This document shows positions 57,882-64,000 of a stretch of DNA of 64,000 nucleotides, one piece after another. The notes beneath the pieces were generated by a model, which was not told where the DNA came from, ran no database searches, and saw only the letters and a list, made by a program, of their open reading frames with translations. The DNA is taken from NCBI GenBank assembly GCA_963976625.1, contig CAXBLA010000010.1:1-64000 (forward strand). Reading direction: 5' to 3'. Numbering within the stretch: position 1 is the first letter of the stretch; each line of letters begins with the position of its first letter. The DNA is from UBA1924 sp963976625 (GTDB lineage: Bacteria > Planctomycetota > Phycisphaerae > Phycisphaerales > UBA1924). The position numbers were made by a program, and so were the translations under genes.

Positions 57882-58939
57882 GATGCGGGTTCGCCTTGCT
57901 TGTGCTGCTGAACATGCGCTTTCTCGATCTCCGAAACCTCGGCCAAGCGTTCGATAATCTCATCGTTGACATGCCCGCGGACATACTCGAGCGTGTTCTT
58001 GATCGCGGACTTGATCGTCCTCGCTTCGGCGCTCCCGTGCGAGATCATCATCACGCCGTTGAGCCCGAGCAGCGGCGCGCCGCCGTGCTCGTGGTAATCG
58101 TTCTTCTTGTAGATCGACTTGACCACCGGCTCGAACTGCTGGGCCAGCTTGGGGTCCTGCTCGTAGATCTCCTGGGCGATCGCCTGGAAGATACTCTTGG
58201 CAAATCCCTCGGCCATTTTGAGCACGGTGTTGCCCACGAAGCCGTCGGTCACAATGACATCCGCGGTGCCCGAGAAGATATCGCGCCCCTCGATGTAGCC
58301 AATGTAGTTGATTCCGGGCGTTTTCTTGAGCAACTCGGCGGTTTCCTTGGCCAGGCCCGAGCCCTTGCTCTCTTCGGACCCGATGTTCAGGAGCCCAACG
58401 CGAGGGGTCTTCTCGCCGAGCACTCTTCTGGCGTACACATCGGCCATGATCGCGTACTGCCAAAGATGGATCGCGCGTGGCTCGGGGTTCGCGCCCGCGT
58501 CACAAAGCACCACGGGCCCATGGAACGACGGAAAAGTGACGGCGATGCCCGGGCGGTGCACCCCGCCGAGGCGCTTCATGTGCATCTGACCAGCCGCGAC
58601 GCACGCGCCGGTGTTGCCCGCGGAGATCACCGCGTCGCAACGAACCTCGGCTTTCTTCGAGCCGATCTTGGCCATCTTCACGATGGTCGAGTCTTTGAGC
58701 TGACGCACCGCGACGGTCGGCGAAGCACCCATGGGGATCACTTCGCTGGCGTGCTCGATCACGAGGCGCGCGTCGTCGATGTTCTTCTCACGCAGGTAGT
58801 CGCCGATCAGATCTTCTGGACCAACGAGGACGAGGACATCGGTCTTGTCAAGAATCGAGAGCGCATCGATACAGCCATCGAGGATGGCGATCGGTGCGTG
58901 ATCGCCTCCCATGACATCAATTGCAATTCGAATCGACAA
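57878..58939 (-). CDS. plsX: Phosphate acyltransferase PlsX
   Basis: 353 residues. 'RIAIDVMGGDHAPIAILDG' is the family start; 'DAVISAGNTGACVAAGQMHMKRLGGVHRPGIAV' , 'VVLCDAGANPEP', 'VGLLNIGSEESKGSGLAKETAELLK' and 'GTADVIVTDGFVGNTVLKMAEG' follow in order. PlsX makes acyl-phosphate from acyl-ACP for phospholipid synthesis. Normal length with a short hydrophilic tail. It lies 42 nt after rpmF, the common rpmF-plsX-fabH order. Confidence 0.96.
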   Translation of the reverse strand: MSIRIAIDVMGGDHAPIAILDGCIDALSILDKTDVLVLVGPEDLIGDYLREKNIDDARLVIEHASEVIPMGASPTVAVRQLKDSTIVKMAKIGSKKAEVRCDAVISAGNTGACVAAGQMHMKRLGGVHRPGIAVTFPSFHGPVVLCDAGANPEPRAIHLWQYAIMADVYARRVLGEKTPRVGLLNIGSEESKGSGLAKETAELLKKTPGINYIGYIEGRDIFSGTADVIVTDGFVGNTVLKMAEGFAKSIFQAIAQEIYEQDPKLAQQFEPVVKSIYKKNDYHEHGGAPLLGLNGVMMISHGSAEARTIKSAIKNTLEYVRGHVNDEIIERLAEVSEIEKAHVQQHKQGEPAS

Positions 58940-58981
58940 GGTCGAGCTCCTGCGTATGAAACAAAGGGATGTGGTTTGGTT

Positions 58982-59179
58982 TTAGCCGTTGATCCCGATG
59001 CCGAGCTTGCGGACCTTGATGCGGAGTCCGGCGCGGACATATCCGGATTCTGGGCAGGCGCGGTGGGAGAGCTTGGGCATCCCGCTCAGTGGGCACTGGG
59101 TGGGGGTCTTGCCGGTGATCGCATCGTGTGAACGACGACGCTTGGATCGGCCTCTGCTCTGGCGTTGTGTTGGAAGCAT
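58982..59179 (-). CDS. rpmF: Ribosomal protein bL32
   Basis: 65 residues. The basic start 'MLPTQRQSRGRSKRRRSHDA' with 'CPLSGMPKLSHRACPESGYV' matches bL32 of the large subunit. The zinc-binding pattern of four Cys is reduced to two (Cys in CPLSG and CPESG), the zinc-free form. AAGGAG lies 7 nt upstream of ATG 59179. It is longer than usual at the C-terminus ('AGLRIKVRKLGIGING'). It heads the plsX-fab operon, a conserved arrangement linking ribosome and lipid synthesis. Confidence 0.92.
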   Translation of the reverse strand: MLPTQRQSRGRSKRRRSHDAITGKTPTQCPLSGMPKLSHRACPESGYVRAGLRIKVRKLGIGING

Positions 59180-59343
59180 TGGCGCTCTCCTTCGTGATCG
59201 TCCCGGGCAAGCGATTGCAGCCCGGGGGATCGTCTGAGCCGCGAAGTACCGCGGCGGGTGTTCTGGTATTTGCTCGTGCGACATCGCAGGAGATTGGACG
59301 GCAACGATAGTCACAAAGTGCTCAAGAGTCAATCAAGCCCCAC

Positions 59344-59372
59344 TGGACACCACCCCCCAGCGGGGCTATATT
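59344..59372 (+). promoter_or_regulatory. Promoter of tRNA-Lys
   Basis: TGGACA (59344-59349) and TATATT (59367-59372) with a 17-nt spacer, close to the sigma-70 consensus; the tRNA begins 20 nt downstream of the -10 box. Confidence 0.7.
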
Positions 59373-59391
59373 CACCCTGTCGAAAAGACAC

Positions 59392-59464
59392 GCCTCCCTA
59401 GCTCAATTGGTAGAGCAGCGGACTCTTAATCCGCGTGTTCAGGGTTCAAGTCCCTGGGGGGGTA
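59392..59464 (+). tRNA. tRNA-Lys (anticodon CTT)
   Basis: 73 nt folding as a cloverleaf: acceptor GCCTCCC with GGGGGGT (two G-T pairs), D arm with GCTC...GAGC, anticodon stem GCGGA/TCCGC around loop CTCTTAA (anticodon CTT), T arm CAGGG-TTCAAGT-CCCTG and discriminator A. The CCA end is not encoded (next bases TTC). It reads AAG codons. Confidence 0.95.
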
Positions 59465-59627
59465 TTCCGAGGAGCGCGCTTGTGTCCGGGCCCCCCGGCG
59501 AATCCGCCGACTCGTACGACCCCGAATCGTACGCCCAAGGACACCCAAGTGTGCTTTTTTCATGCCCTCAGCGTTCGGCTGGGCGGGCGTCGTCATTGGC
59601 TTGGTGTAGGCCAGTTTGGGAGAAGCT

Positions 59628-59909
59628 ATGGGCAGCGGGCGCGAGTTTTCAGCCTCACAACGCAAGATCATCAGCCGATACTACGACCAGATCGACACCA
59701 TCGTCCTGACCCGGCTCGGGGAGATCACCACCGACATGGCCCTGGCGATGGGCGACCAGAAGAAGCTCGATCGGCTCTGGAAACGAGCGGATCAGGCCTT
59801 GGCCAAGGTCAAGGGCCCCGACGGCGAGCCCCCGGCAGAGATCGAAAAACTGCTCCAATCGCGTGATATTGAGGGTTTGGCCAAGTTCGTGAGCAAGCTC
59901 GCCCGTTAA
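59628..59909 (+). CDS. Small helical protein of unknown function
   Basis: 93 residues from ATG 59628 with GGGAG 6 nt upstream (a TTG at 59616 is an alternative). 'FSASQRKIISRYYDQIDTIVLTRLGEITTDMALAMGDQKKLDRLWKRADQALAKV' and a helical C-terminal third give an all-helical, soluble, basic protein. No known family. Codon use and clear ribosome binding site support a real gene. It lies 163 nt after the tRNA. Confidence 0.72.
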   Translation: MGSGREFSASQRKIISRYYDQIDTIVLTRLGEITTDMALAMGDQKKLDRLWKRADQALAKVKGPDGEPPAEIEKLLQSRDIEGLAKFVSKLAR

Positions 59910-59938
59910 CGACTCAATCCGAATGCTCCCGCCACAAT

Positions 59939-59977
59939 GAAAAAAGCACCAGCCGAGGGTTGGCTCGACTGATGCTT
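59939..59977 (-). terminator. Intrinsic terminator of the 43-residue membrane protein gene
   Basis: A 14-bp stem with two G-T pairs (59944-59957 with 59964-59977) around a 6-nt loop; on the minus strand it is followed by TTTTT. It lies 43 nt after the stop of the minus-strand small gene. Confidence 0.85.
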
Positions 59978-60003
59978 CTTAGGAAATGGGGATTGTTGTG
60001 CGT

Positions 60004-60017
60004 GCCGACCGGTCGGC
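60004..60017. repeat. Perfect 14-bp palindrome after the small gene
   Basis: GCCGACCGGTCGGC reads identically on both strands and lies 3 nt past the small gene's stop codon. It may be a short hairpin or protein site; no function can be given. Confidence 0.7.
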
Positions 60018-60020
60018 CTG

Positions 60021-60152
60021 TTAGCTGGTGATGAGGTAGATGCTCAGGGCGCTGATCACGATCCCGGCGATCGCCCAAACCCCAGACTCGATACGCGTTG
60101 GGTATGCGGACCAGCCGCGTGGGCAAGCTTCGATGCAGGTGTTCTTTTTCAT
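60021..60152 (-). CDS. 43-residue single-span membrane protein
   Basis: ATG 60152 is preceded by AAGGAG at a good distance. The product 'MKKNTCIEACPRGWSAYPTR' continues into 'GVWAIAGIVISALSIYLITS', one membrane helix with a short Cys-x3-Cys bearing N-terminus (Cys6, Cys10). It has its own terminator (59939-59977). It is divergent from the XRE-cupin regulator gene, with an operator-like palindrome between, so it is probably that regulator's target. Function is unknown; small membrane proteins often tune transporters or sense stress. Confidence 0.8.
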   Translation of the reverse strand: MKKNTCIEACPRGWSAYPTRIESGVWAIAGIVISALSIYLITS

Positions 60153-60261
60153 GTCATACTCCTTCTCGTTGGTCTAAGGTTGAAGTGGACACCCGACCGA
60201 CATAGGGTGTTCGCTATAGCATACGACACAAAGCGGCGGAATATTCGCTGTTTGTGAAAAG

Positions 60262-60279
60262 AATTCGCTAAAGCGAATT
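60262..60279. promoter_or_regulatory. Operator-like palindrome between XRE-cupin regulator and small membrane protein
   Basis: AATTCGCT (60262-60269) and AGCGAATT (60272-60279) form a perfect inverted repeat with a 2-nt centre. Half-sites TTCGCT recur at 60210-60215 and 60244-60249 in the same intergenic region. It lies 31 nt upstream of the regulator start. Autoregulation and control of the divergent gene are likely (inference). Confidence 0.72.
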
Positions 60280-60309
60280 AATTAGGGAGAATTCCCTCTA
60301 GGAGCCCCC

Positions 60310-60900
60310 ATGGAGTTCGGCGAAGCCGTCCGTAAACGAAGAACAGAGCTCGATTTATCGCTCGGCAACCTCGCCGATCGCACCGAGGTCTCCAAAGCCA
60401 TGCTCAGCGAGATCGAGACGGGCAAGAAGAACCCGACGCTGCGGATCGCCTGCGCGATCGCCAGCGGGCTCGAATGCCAGATATCGGACCTACTCGATGT
60501 CCCGGCGGATGTCCAGTTCGAGAAGCTCGAAGGCGAGCGTAGAAAAGTGCTCATCGACCCAAGCAACGGCGTCGAGCGTCACCTGCTCTCGCCGCCGATG
60601 GTCCAGCATGGGATCCAGGTGCTCTACTTCGTTTTCCCATCCAAGAGCGAGGTCTTCTGGAACGCCGACGGCGTGGGCGTGATCGAGCACGCGACTTGCG
60701 TCGAGGGGCAGATCCAGATCATCGTCGATGGCGGCGAAGAAGCCGTCGAGCTGCTGCCCGACGAGAGCGTGAATTTTTCGAGCGATGTCGACCACCGGTT
60801 CATCAACCCGGGCGAAGTGCCCGCGCGGGTGTTCGTCGTGATCGATTCATCCCACCGCGGCAAGCCCGCGGTGATGCGCAACATGCACGCGATCGAATAG
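60310..60900 (+). CDS. XRE-cupin transcriptional regulator
   Basis: 196 residues. AGGAG precedes ATG 60310. Residues 5-60 are the HTH_XRE domain ('FGEAVRKRRTELDLSLGNLADRTEVSKAMLSEIETGKKNPTLRIACAIASGLECQISDLL'). Residues about 110-185 are a cupin ('VFWNADGVGVIEHATCVEGQIQIIVDGGEEAVELLPDESVNF' and 'DVDHRFINPGEVPARVFVVID'). Regulators of this type (PuuR, SutR and relatives) sense a small molecule through the cupin and control neighbouring genes. The likely targets are itself and the small membrane protein gene, via the palindrome at 60262-60279. The convergent GH15 gene ends 1 nt away. Confidence 0.92.
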   Translation: MEFGEAVRKRRTELDLSLGNLADRTEVSKAMLSEIETGKKNPTLRIACAIASGLECQISDLLDVPADVQFEKLEGERRKVLIDPSNGVERHLLSPPMVQHGIQVLYFVFPSKSEVFWNADGVGVIEHATCVEGQIQIIVDGGEEAVELLPDESVNFSSDVDHRFINPGEVPARVFVVIDSSHRGKPAVMRNMHAIE

Positions 60901-60901
60901 C

Positions 60902-62923
60902 TTACTTTTTCTTGGTGCCCGTGTTGGCATCAGCGTTGGCGGCTCTCGATTGCTCGAGCGCGCTGAGCTCATCGAACTTGTTCGAGTACATCACGCAGGT
61001 CGCCACCACCGTCGCGTGCGACCAAGTCAACGGCGACACCGACATCGGCGCCCCCGAATACGGATCGAACTGCTCAGCGAGCACGCCCGATTCGAGCGTG
61101 TGGTTTACGGTCCACTCAAGCAGCGGCACCGCAAGACGCAGCTCCTGCTTGGTCTTGGCGATCGCGATGTGGTACTGCGCCTGCCAGAGGGTGCAGATCA
61201 CCCATGGATTGCCCGGCACATCGTCGGTCTTCTCGCACTCGACCTGGTGGTAGTAGTCGCGTTCGTAGCGGGCGCACCCGCCGACATCGGTCTTGACCCA
61301 CAGGCGATTGCGGATCGAGTCCATCTCCAGCTTCACCAACGGATCGTCGGCCTCAAAGGCACCAAACGCGAACAACGCGTAGTTGGCGCTGTCGCGGGTC
61401 ATGTCCAGGCGATAGGTCCCGTCCTCAAGCGGGATGGCCATGCGGGCGAACTGCTGGCGTTCGTCGTGCCACATATGGCGACGCAACGCGCCCTTCATCC
61501 GCTCGGCGCCCTCGCGGAACGAAGCCGCCCGGTCCATCTCGCCGAAGTCGCGCGCGAACGCAGCCGCGGCATTGAGCGCGCCGATGGTGGCCGCGACAGT
61601 GAATGTATGGATCCCGCGTCGCTCTTCCCACAGATCCCACGATTGCAAAGGCAGCCCGTTGTGATCGCGGTGCTCGAGCATCCACATCGCCGGGCGAACC
61701 ACCAGGCTGATGTACAGCTCTTTGATGAACTCGACATCACGGAATGCCTCGAAGTGCTCGCGCAGGGCCCACACCGTCAGCGCGGTTTCGTCCTGCTGGA
61801 TCGGCAAAATCGCCTGCCCGTCGATGGTCCACGGGTGCCATGAGCTTGCCAGGTTGCCCTCGGGGGTGTACTTGTGGAGGAAGTAGGGCTTGTTGCCGAT
61901 GCACTTGTGGGCAAAGCGGAAGAAGTTTCGGCTCAGCTCGCTCTGACCCGCCAAGATCAGTGAGTGGGCAACGAGCGCCCCGTCACGCATCCAGCAGTAC
62001 GAATAATGATCGCCCGCGAAGTGGGTGATGTCCGAGTCGTTGGCCGCGATGATCGCGCCGCCGTTGTCGATCTGGGTGCGGAGGATCAGCTGGCTCTGGT
62101 AGTAGAGGTCCTGGACGGGCTCGGGCAGCGAGCTGATATTGGTCGGCTCCTTGCGCGACCAGAGCTTCCAGTATGCTTCGGTGCGGGTGATGAGCCGATC
62201 GGGCCCGACCTCCCAGATTCGGCTGTTGATGTGCTTGGCCTGCTCGTAGTTCTCGGTGCACACGATCCACATCGTGGCTTCTTGGGTGGCAAACGGTTTG
62301 AGCTGAAGATTAATCCCCACGGTCGCGTCGACCGAGCCCTGCGAGATCGCGTTCTTGCCCAGCTGCCCGTCCTCGGCGTCGCGCCAGGTGCCCTCGGCCC
62401 CGCCCACACGCTTGGCCCCGATCGCCCAGTGCTCGACCCCGACCTTGGTGGGGGTGGCGGTGTTGATCAGGAAGTACGCGTCGTCCTTGTACATGATCAG
62501 CGCGTTGGTGGTGGGGTCGTAGTTGGCAGTGTCACCGACTGGCGAGCCGTTGATCGAGAAATCGCAGTGGAAGAACAGCCGAACATCGCGTGTTTCGCCC
62601 TTGAGATCGCGCACGGCAAGATGACGGAAGTAGACCGGCTTGTGCAGGTCCACGACATCATTGGCGATGATTTCGATCCCGAGCTCTTCGTGGACCAGCG
62701 TGACTTCGGTGGTGAGCGTATCGGGCTTGTACTGGAGTGTTCGGCTCCAGCCCTCGTCCTCAATCCACGCCATCTCGCCGTCGATCCACGCGCCGAAGCG
62801 CTGGGGGTGCCCGTTGGTATGGTTATGGCGACCGACCCTCGGCGAGTAGAGATCGCGGATGCGGTAGAGCTCGTCGAAGGTGATCAGCATGTTGCCGTTG
62901 CCGACAGGGATATCTCTTGGCAT
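60902..62923 (-). CDS. Glycoside hydrolase family 15 (glucoamylase-like) enzyme
   Basis: 673 residues, no signal peptide, so cytoplasmic. Residues 1 to about 270 are the beta-sandwich super-domain ('GNGNMLITFDELYRIRDLYSPRVG'). The (alpha/alpha)6 barrel follows: 'YSYCWMRDGALVAHSLILAGQSELSRNFFRF', 'LPIQQDETALTVWALREHF', 'LPLQSWDLWEERRGIHTFTVAATIGAL' with the general acid among Glu433/Glu434, and 'ESGVLAEQFDPYSGAPMSVSPLTWSHA' with the base Glu617. It resembles bacterial GH15 proteins (glucodextranase/trehalase-type) that release glucose from alpha-glucans or alpha,alpha-trehalose. Expected role: turnover of glycogen or trehalose. Confidence 0.9.
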   Translation of the reverse strand: MPRDIPVGNGNMLITFDELYRIRDLYSPRVGRHNHTNGHPQRFGAWIDGEMAWIEDEGWSRTLQYKPDTLTTEVTLVHEELGIEIIANDVVDLHKPVYFRHLAVRDLKGETRDVRLFFHCDFSINGSPVGDTANYDPTTNALIMYKDDAYFLINTATPTKVGVEHWAIGAKRVGGAEGTWRDAEDGQLGKNAISQGSVDATVGINLQLKPFATQEATMWIVCTENYEQAKHINSRIWEVGPDRLITRTEAYWKLWSRKEPTNISSLPEPVQDLYYQSQLILRTQIDNGGAIIAANDSDITHFAGDHYSYCWMRDGALVAHSLILAGQSELSRNFFRFAHKCIGNKPYFLHKYTPEGNLASSWHPWTIDGQAILPIQQDETALTVWALREHFEAFRDVEFIKELYISLVVRPAMWMLEHRDHNGLPLQSWDLWEERRGIHTFTVAATIGALNAAAAFARDFGEMDRAASFREGAERMKGALRRHMWHDERQQFARMAIPLEDGTYRLDMTRDSANYALFAFGAFEADDPLVKLEMDSIRNRLWVKTDVGGCARYERDYYHQVECEKTDDVPGNPWVICTLWQAQYHIAIAKTKQELRLAVPLLEWTVNHTLESGVLAEQFDPYSGAPMSVSPLTWSHATVVATCVMYSNKFDELSALEQSRAANADANTGTKKK

Positions 62924-63305
62924 GGTGCAGCTCTCTCAGTTTCAGTCTGGGGTCTCAGTCTGGGTCTCGATCGGAATCCATCGAATATGGTTGATGACCC
63001 AGCAACTATCGGCCATTGAATGCTCCGATGTTGCTCCAATCGCCCGCTGGACGCAAGGAATTCGCCCAGAACCGTCCAAAAGGCGAGATTCTTGGACGAT
63101 GAGGCGGAGAACGGCATTGTGAGGGTGCTGAATCTGTTGTATAGTGTATGAGAGGAGCGTTCGGGCCATCGCCTGCGCGCCTCTGTGAGGATGGGTGTGT
63201 GTGTGCCCATGCGTCGTGTAACAGATCTCTCCCTATTCGAGCTGTCATCGAACGCCACCAGTCGCCTGTGGTGGTCGTTCGTACAAGCTCTGCAAGGTCT
63301 CAACT
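62924..63305. other. 382-nt divergent intergenic region with a leader hairpin
   Basis: Holds divergent promoters for the GH15 and pseudopilin genes. A near-duplicate pair of TCAGTCTGGG(G)TC units lies close to the GH15 start (62942-62967). In the plus-strand leader of the pseudopilin, 63250-63280 folds as GAACG-CCACCA with TGGTGG-T-CGTTC (one bulge). A TATAGT box is at 63140-63145. No gene was recognised. Confidence 0.55.
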
Positions 63306-64000
63306 ATGCAACAGTCGATTCTTATCGTTCGTGAGTGTCCGGGTGCGCAACGGGCAACCCGCCGAGCGGTCCAACGAAACGCCGGTTTCACGCTCATCGA
63401 GCTCTTGGTCGTGGTCGCGATCATCGCCCTGCTGATCGGCATCCTGCTGCCAGCGCTCGGGGCGGCGCGCTCGAGCGCCCGGCTCGTCAAAAGCCAGGTG
63501 AACCTGCGCTCGCTGGCCCAGATCCAGGAGGTCTACGCCGGCGAACATCGTGATAGCCTGTTCAACCCATACCAGATCGCCGACTATAACTCCCCGACCG
63601 GGCTCGGCGGCAACGGCTGGGGATGGGTCACCAAGATCGGTGCCCCGAGAGGCAACGGGCTCGAGTTCACCATGGGCTCAGGTGTCAACGAATGGTACAC
63701 CGAGATGTACGCTTTCCACTGGTATTCGGTCGTCGGCGGCTGGCTCAACGCGGGCGACTACGCTTCGGAGGTCCAGTTCTCCCCGTCCGACCGGCTCCTC
63801 CTCTCTCGCAATGATGATCTCCAGGACAACCCGCCTCCGGGGTGGACCCTCGACACCGGATTCTGGGATTGCTCCTATGTGCTCTCGCCGACGGTCTGGT
63901 TCTCTCCAGAACGCTACAGGGAGGATGGACGCGGCGACGCGCCAAGAACCGACCCGTGGGCTTCGAAAGCCAAACGCAACCGTCTGTCCAATGTCACCTA
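63306..64000 (+). CDS. Pseudopilin-like protein, N-terminal part (runs off right edge)
   Basis: Open from ATG 63306 to the window end (231 codons). 'RNAGFTLIELLVVVAIIALLIGILLPALGAAR' is a type IV prepilin leader with cleavage after Gly27 and Glu5 of the mature helix. The rest ('LRSLAQIQEVYAGEHRDSLFNPYQI', 'GWGWVTKIGAPRGNGLEF', 'EMYAFHWYSVVGGWL', 'VQFSPSDRLLL') matches the large prepilin-like family of planctomycetes, related to the operon gene at 45457. Such proteins are exported by, or form part of, type II secretion-like systems. The C-terminus is missing. Confidence 0.85.
   Translation, partial: MQQSILIVRECPGAQRATRRAVQRNAGFTLIELLVVVAIIALLIGILLPALGAARSSARLVKSQVNLRSLAQIQEVYAGEHRDSLFNPYQIADYNSPTGLGGNGWGWVTKIGAPRGNGLEFTMGSGVNEWYTEMYAFHWYSVVGGWLNAGDYASEVQFSPSDRLLLSRNDDLQDNPPPGWTLDTGFWDCSYVLSPTVWFSPERYREDGRGDAPRTDPWASKAKRNRLSNVT

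Noticed and set aside
57896..59131. A 411-codon plus-strand frame opposite plsX, and a 350-codon frame at 56859-57911 opposite fabH
   Set aside because: They mirror strongly conserved genes; their sequence is Arg/Val/Asp-rich with no family resemblance, as expected from the complement of GC-rich codons.
61964..63019. A 351-codon plus-strand frame opposite the GH15 gene
   Set aside because: The minus-strand protein has a complete GH15 motif set; the plus frame is a shadow.

Overview
The window looks like a chromosomal segment of a planctomycete, most likely class Phycisphaerae (inference). It is moderately GC-rich. It carries a type II secretion secretin and ATPase plus two pseudopilins. Six predicted exported proteins end in the Pro-x-Pro-Gly / Gly-Gly-Leu / poly-Arg tail common in that group. 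Shine-Dalgarno sites are variable. No phage, transposase or CRISPR array was seen; the content is mostly housekeeping genes mixed with lineage-specific envelope genes.

Layout. 1-6.1 kb: gspE (cut by the left edge) and gspD, a BtuF-like cobalamin-binding protein and a long coiled-coil protein. 6.2-10.5 kb: an rRNA pseudouridine synthase, a YihY/BrkB membrane protein, an ACT-domain protein and a solitary nuoB. 10.5-13.3 kb: a tandem array of four paralogous PEP-CTERM-like secreted proteins. 13.4-20.5 kb: rpmH, rnc, a nuclease-like lipoprotein, a YceI protein, a membrane protein overlapping a GNAT acetyltransferase, and guaA. 20.6-23.1 kb: lipoprotein, RsbW-like ATPase, STAS protein and MlaE-type permease. 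23.1-27.8 kb: a UbiA-like prenyltransferase, then ribH-nusB-ftsY. 27.9-30.7 kb: two overlapping unknown genes and a lipid glycosylation pair (LAB_N protein plus GT2). 30.8-38 kb: ferredoxin, a PNGase F-like glycoamidase, rlmE, a BatA-like von Willebrand protein, a large secreted protein and a glycine-zipper lipoprotein. 38-44.5 kb: lepA, an AT-richer island of three unknown genes beginning beside a duplicated lepA tail, and two retropepsin-like aspartic proteases around a histidine phosphatase.

44.5-49.3 kb holds the most notable locus: a clear cobalamin riboswitch on the minus strand followed by five co-directional genes. These encode a PEP-CTERM protein, a PQQ-type beta-propeller, a pseudopilin, a BFD-like [2Fe-2S] protein and a nitroreductase. 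I propose this as a candidate vitamin B12 acquisition or processing operon. It is reminiscent in logic of Bacteroides B12-regulated surface propellers, but it has no recognisable transporter.

49.3-64 kb: recQ with an internal G-quadruplex-type repeat, an FKBP isomerase, a glycosyltransferase, a methyltransferase, a VOC protein and a DUF1569-like protein. Then come the lipid cluster rpmF-plsX-fabH-fabD-fabG, tRNA-Lys(CTT), and an XRE-cupin regulator divergent from an unlisted 43-residue membrane protein with a perfect operator-like palindrome between them. The window ends with a GH15 glucoamylase-like enzyme and a second pseudopilin cut by the right edge. Many convergent gene pairs overlap or abut at their stop codons, leaving no room for terminators.
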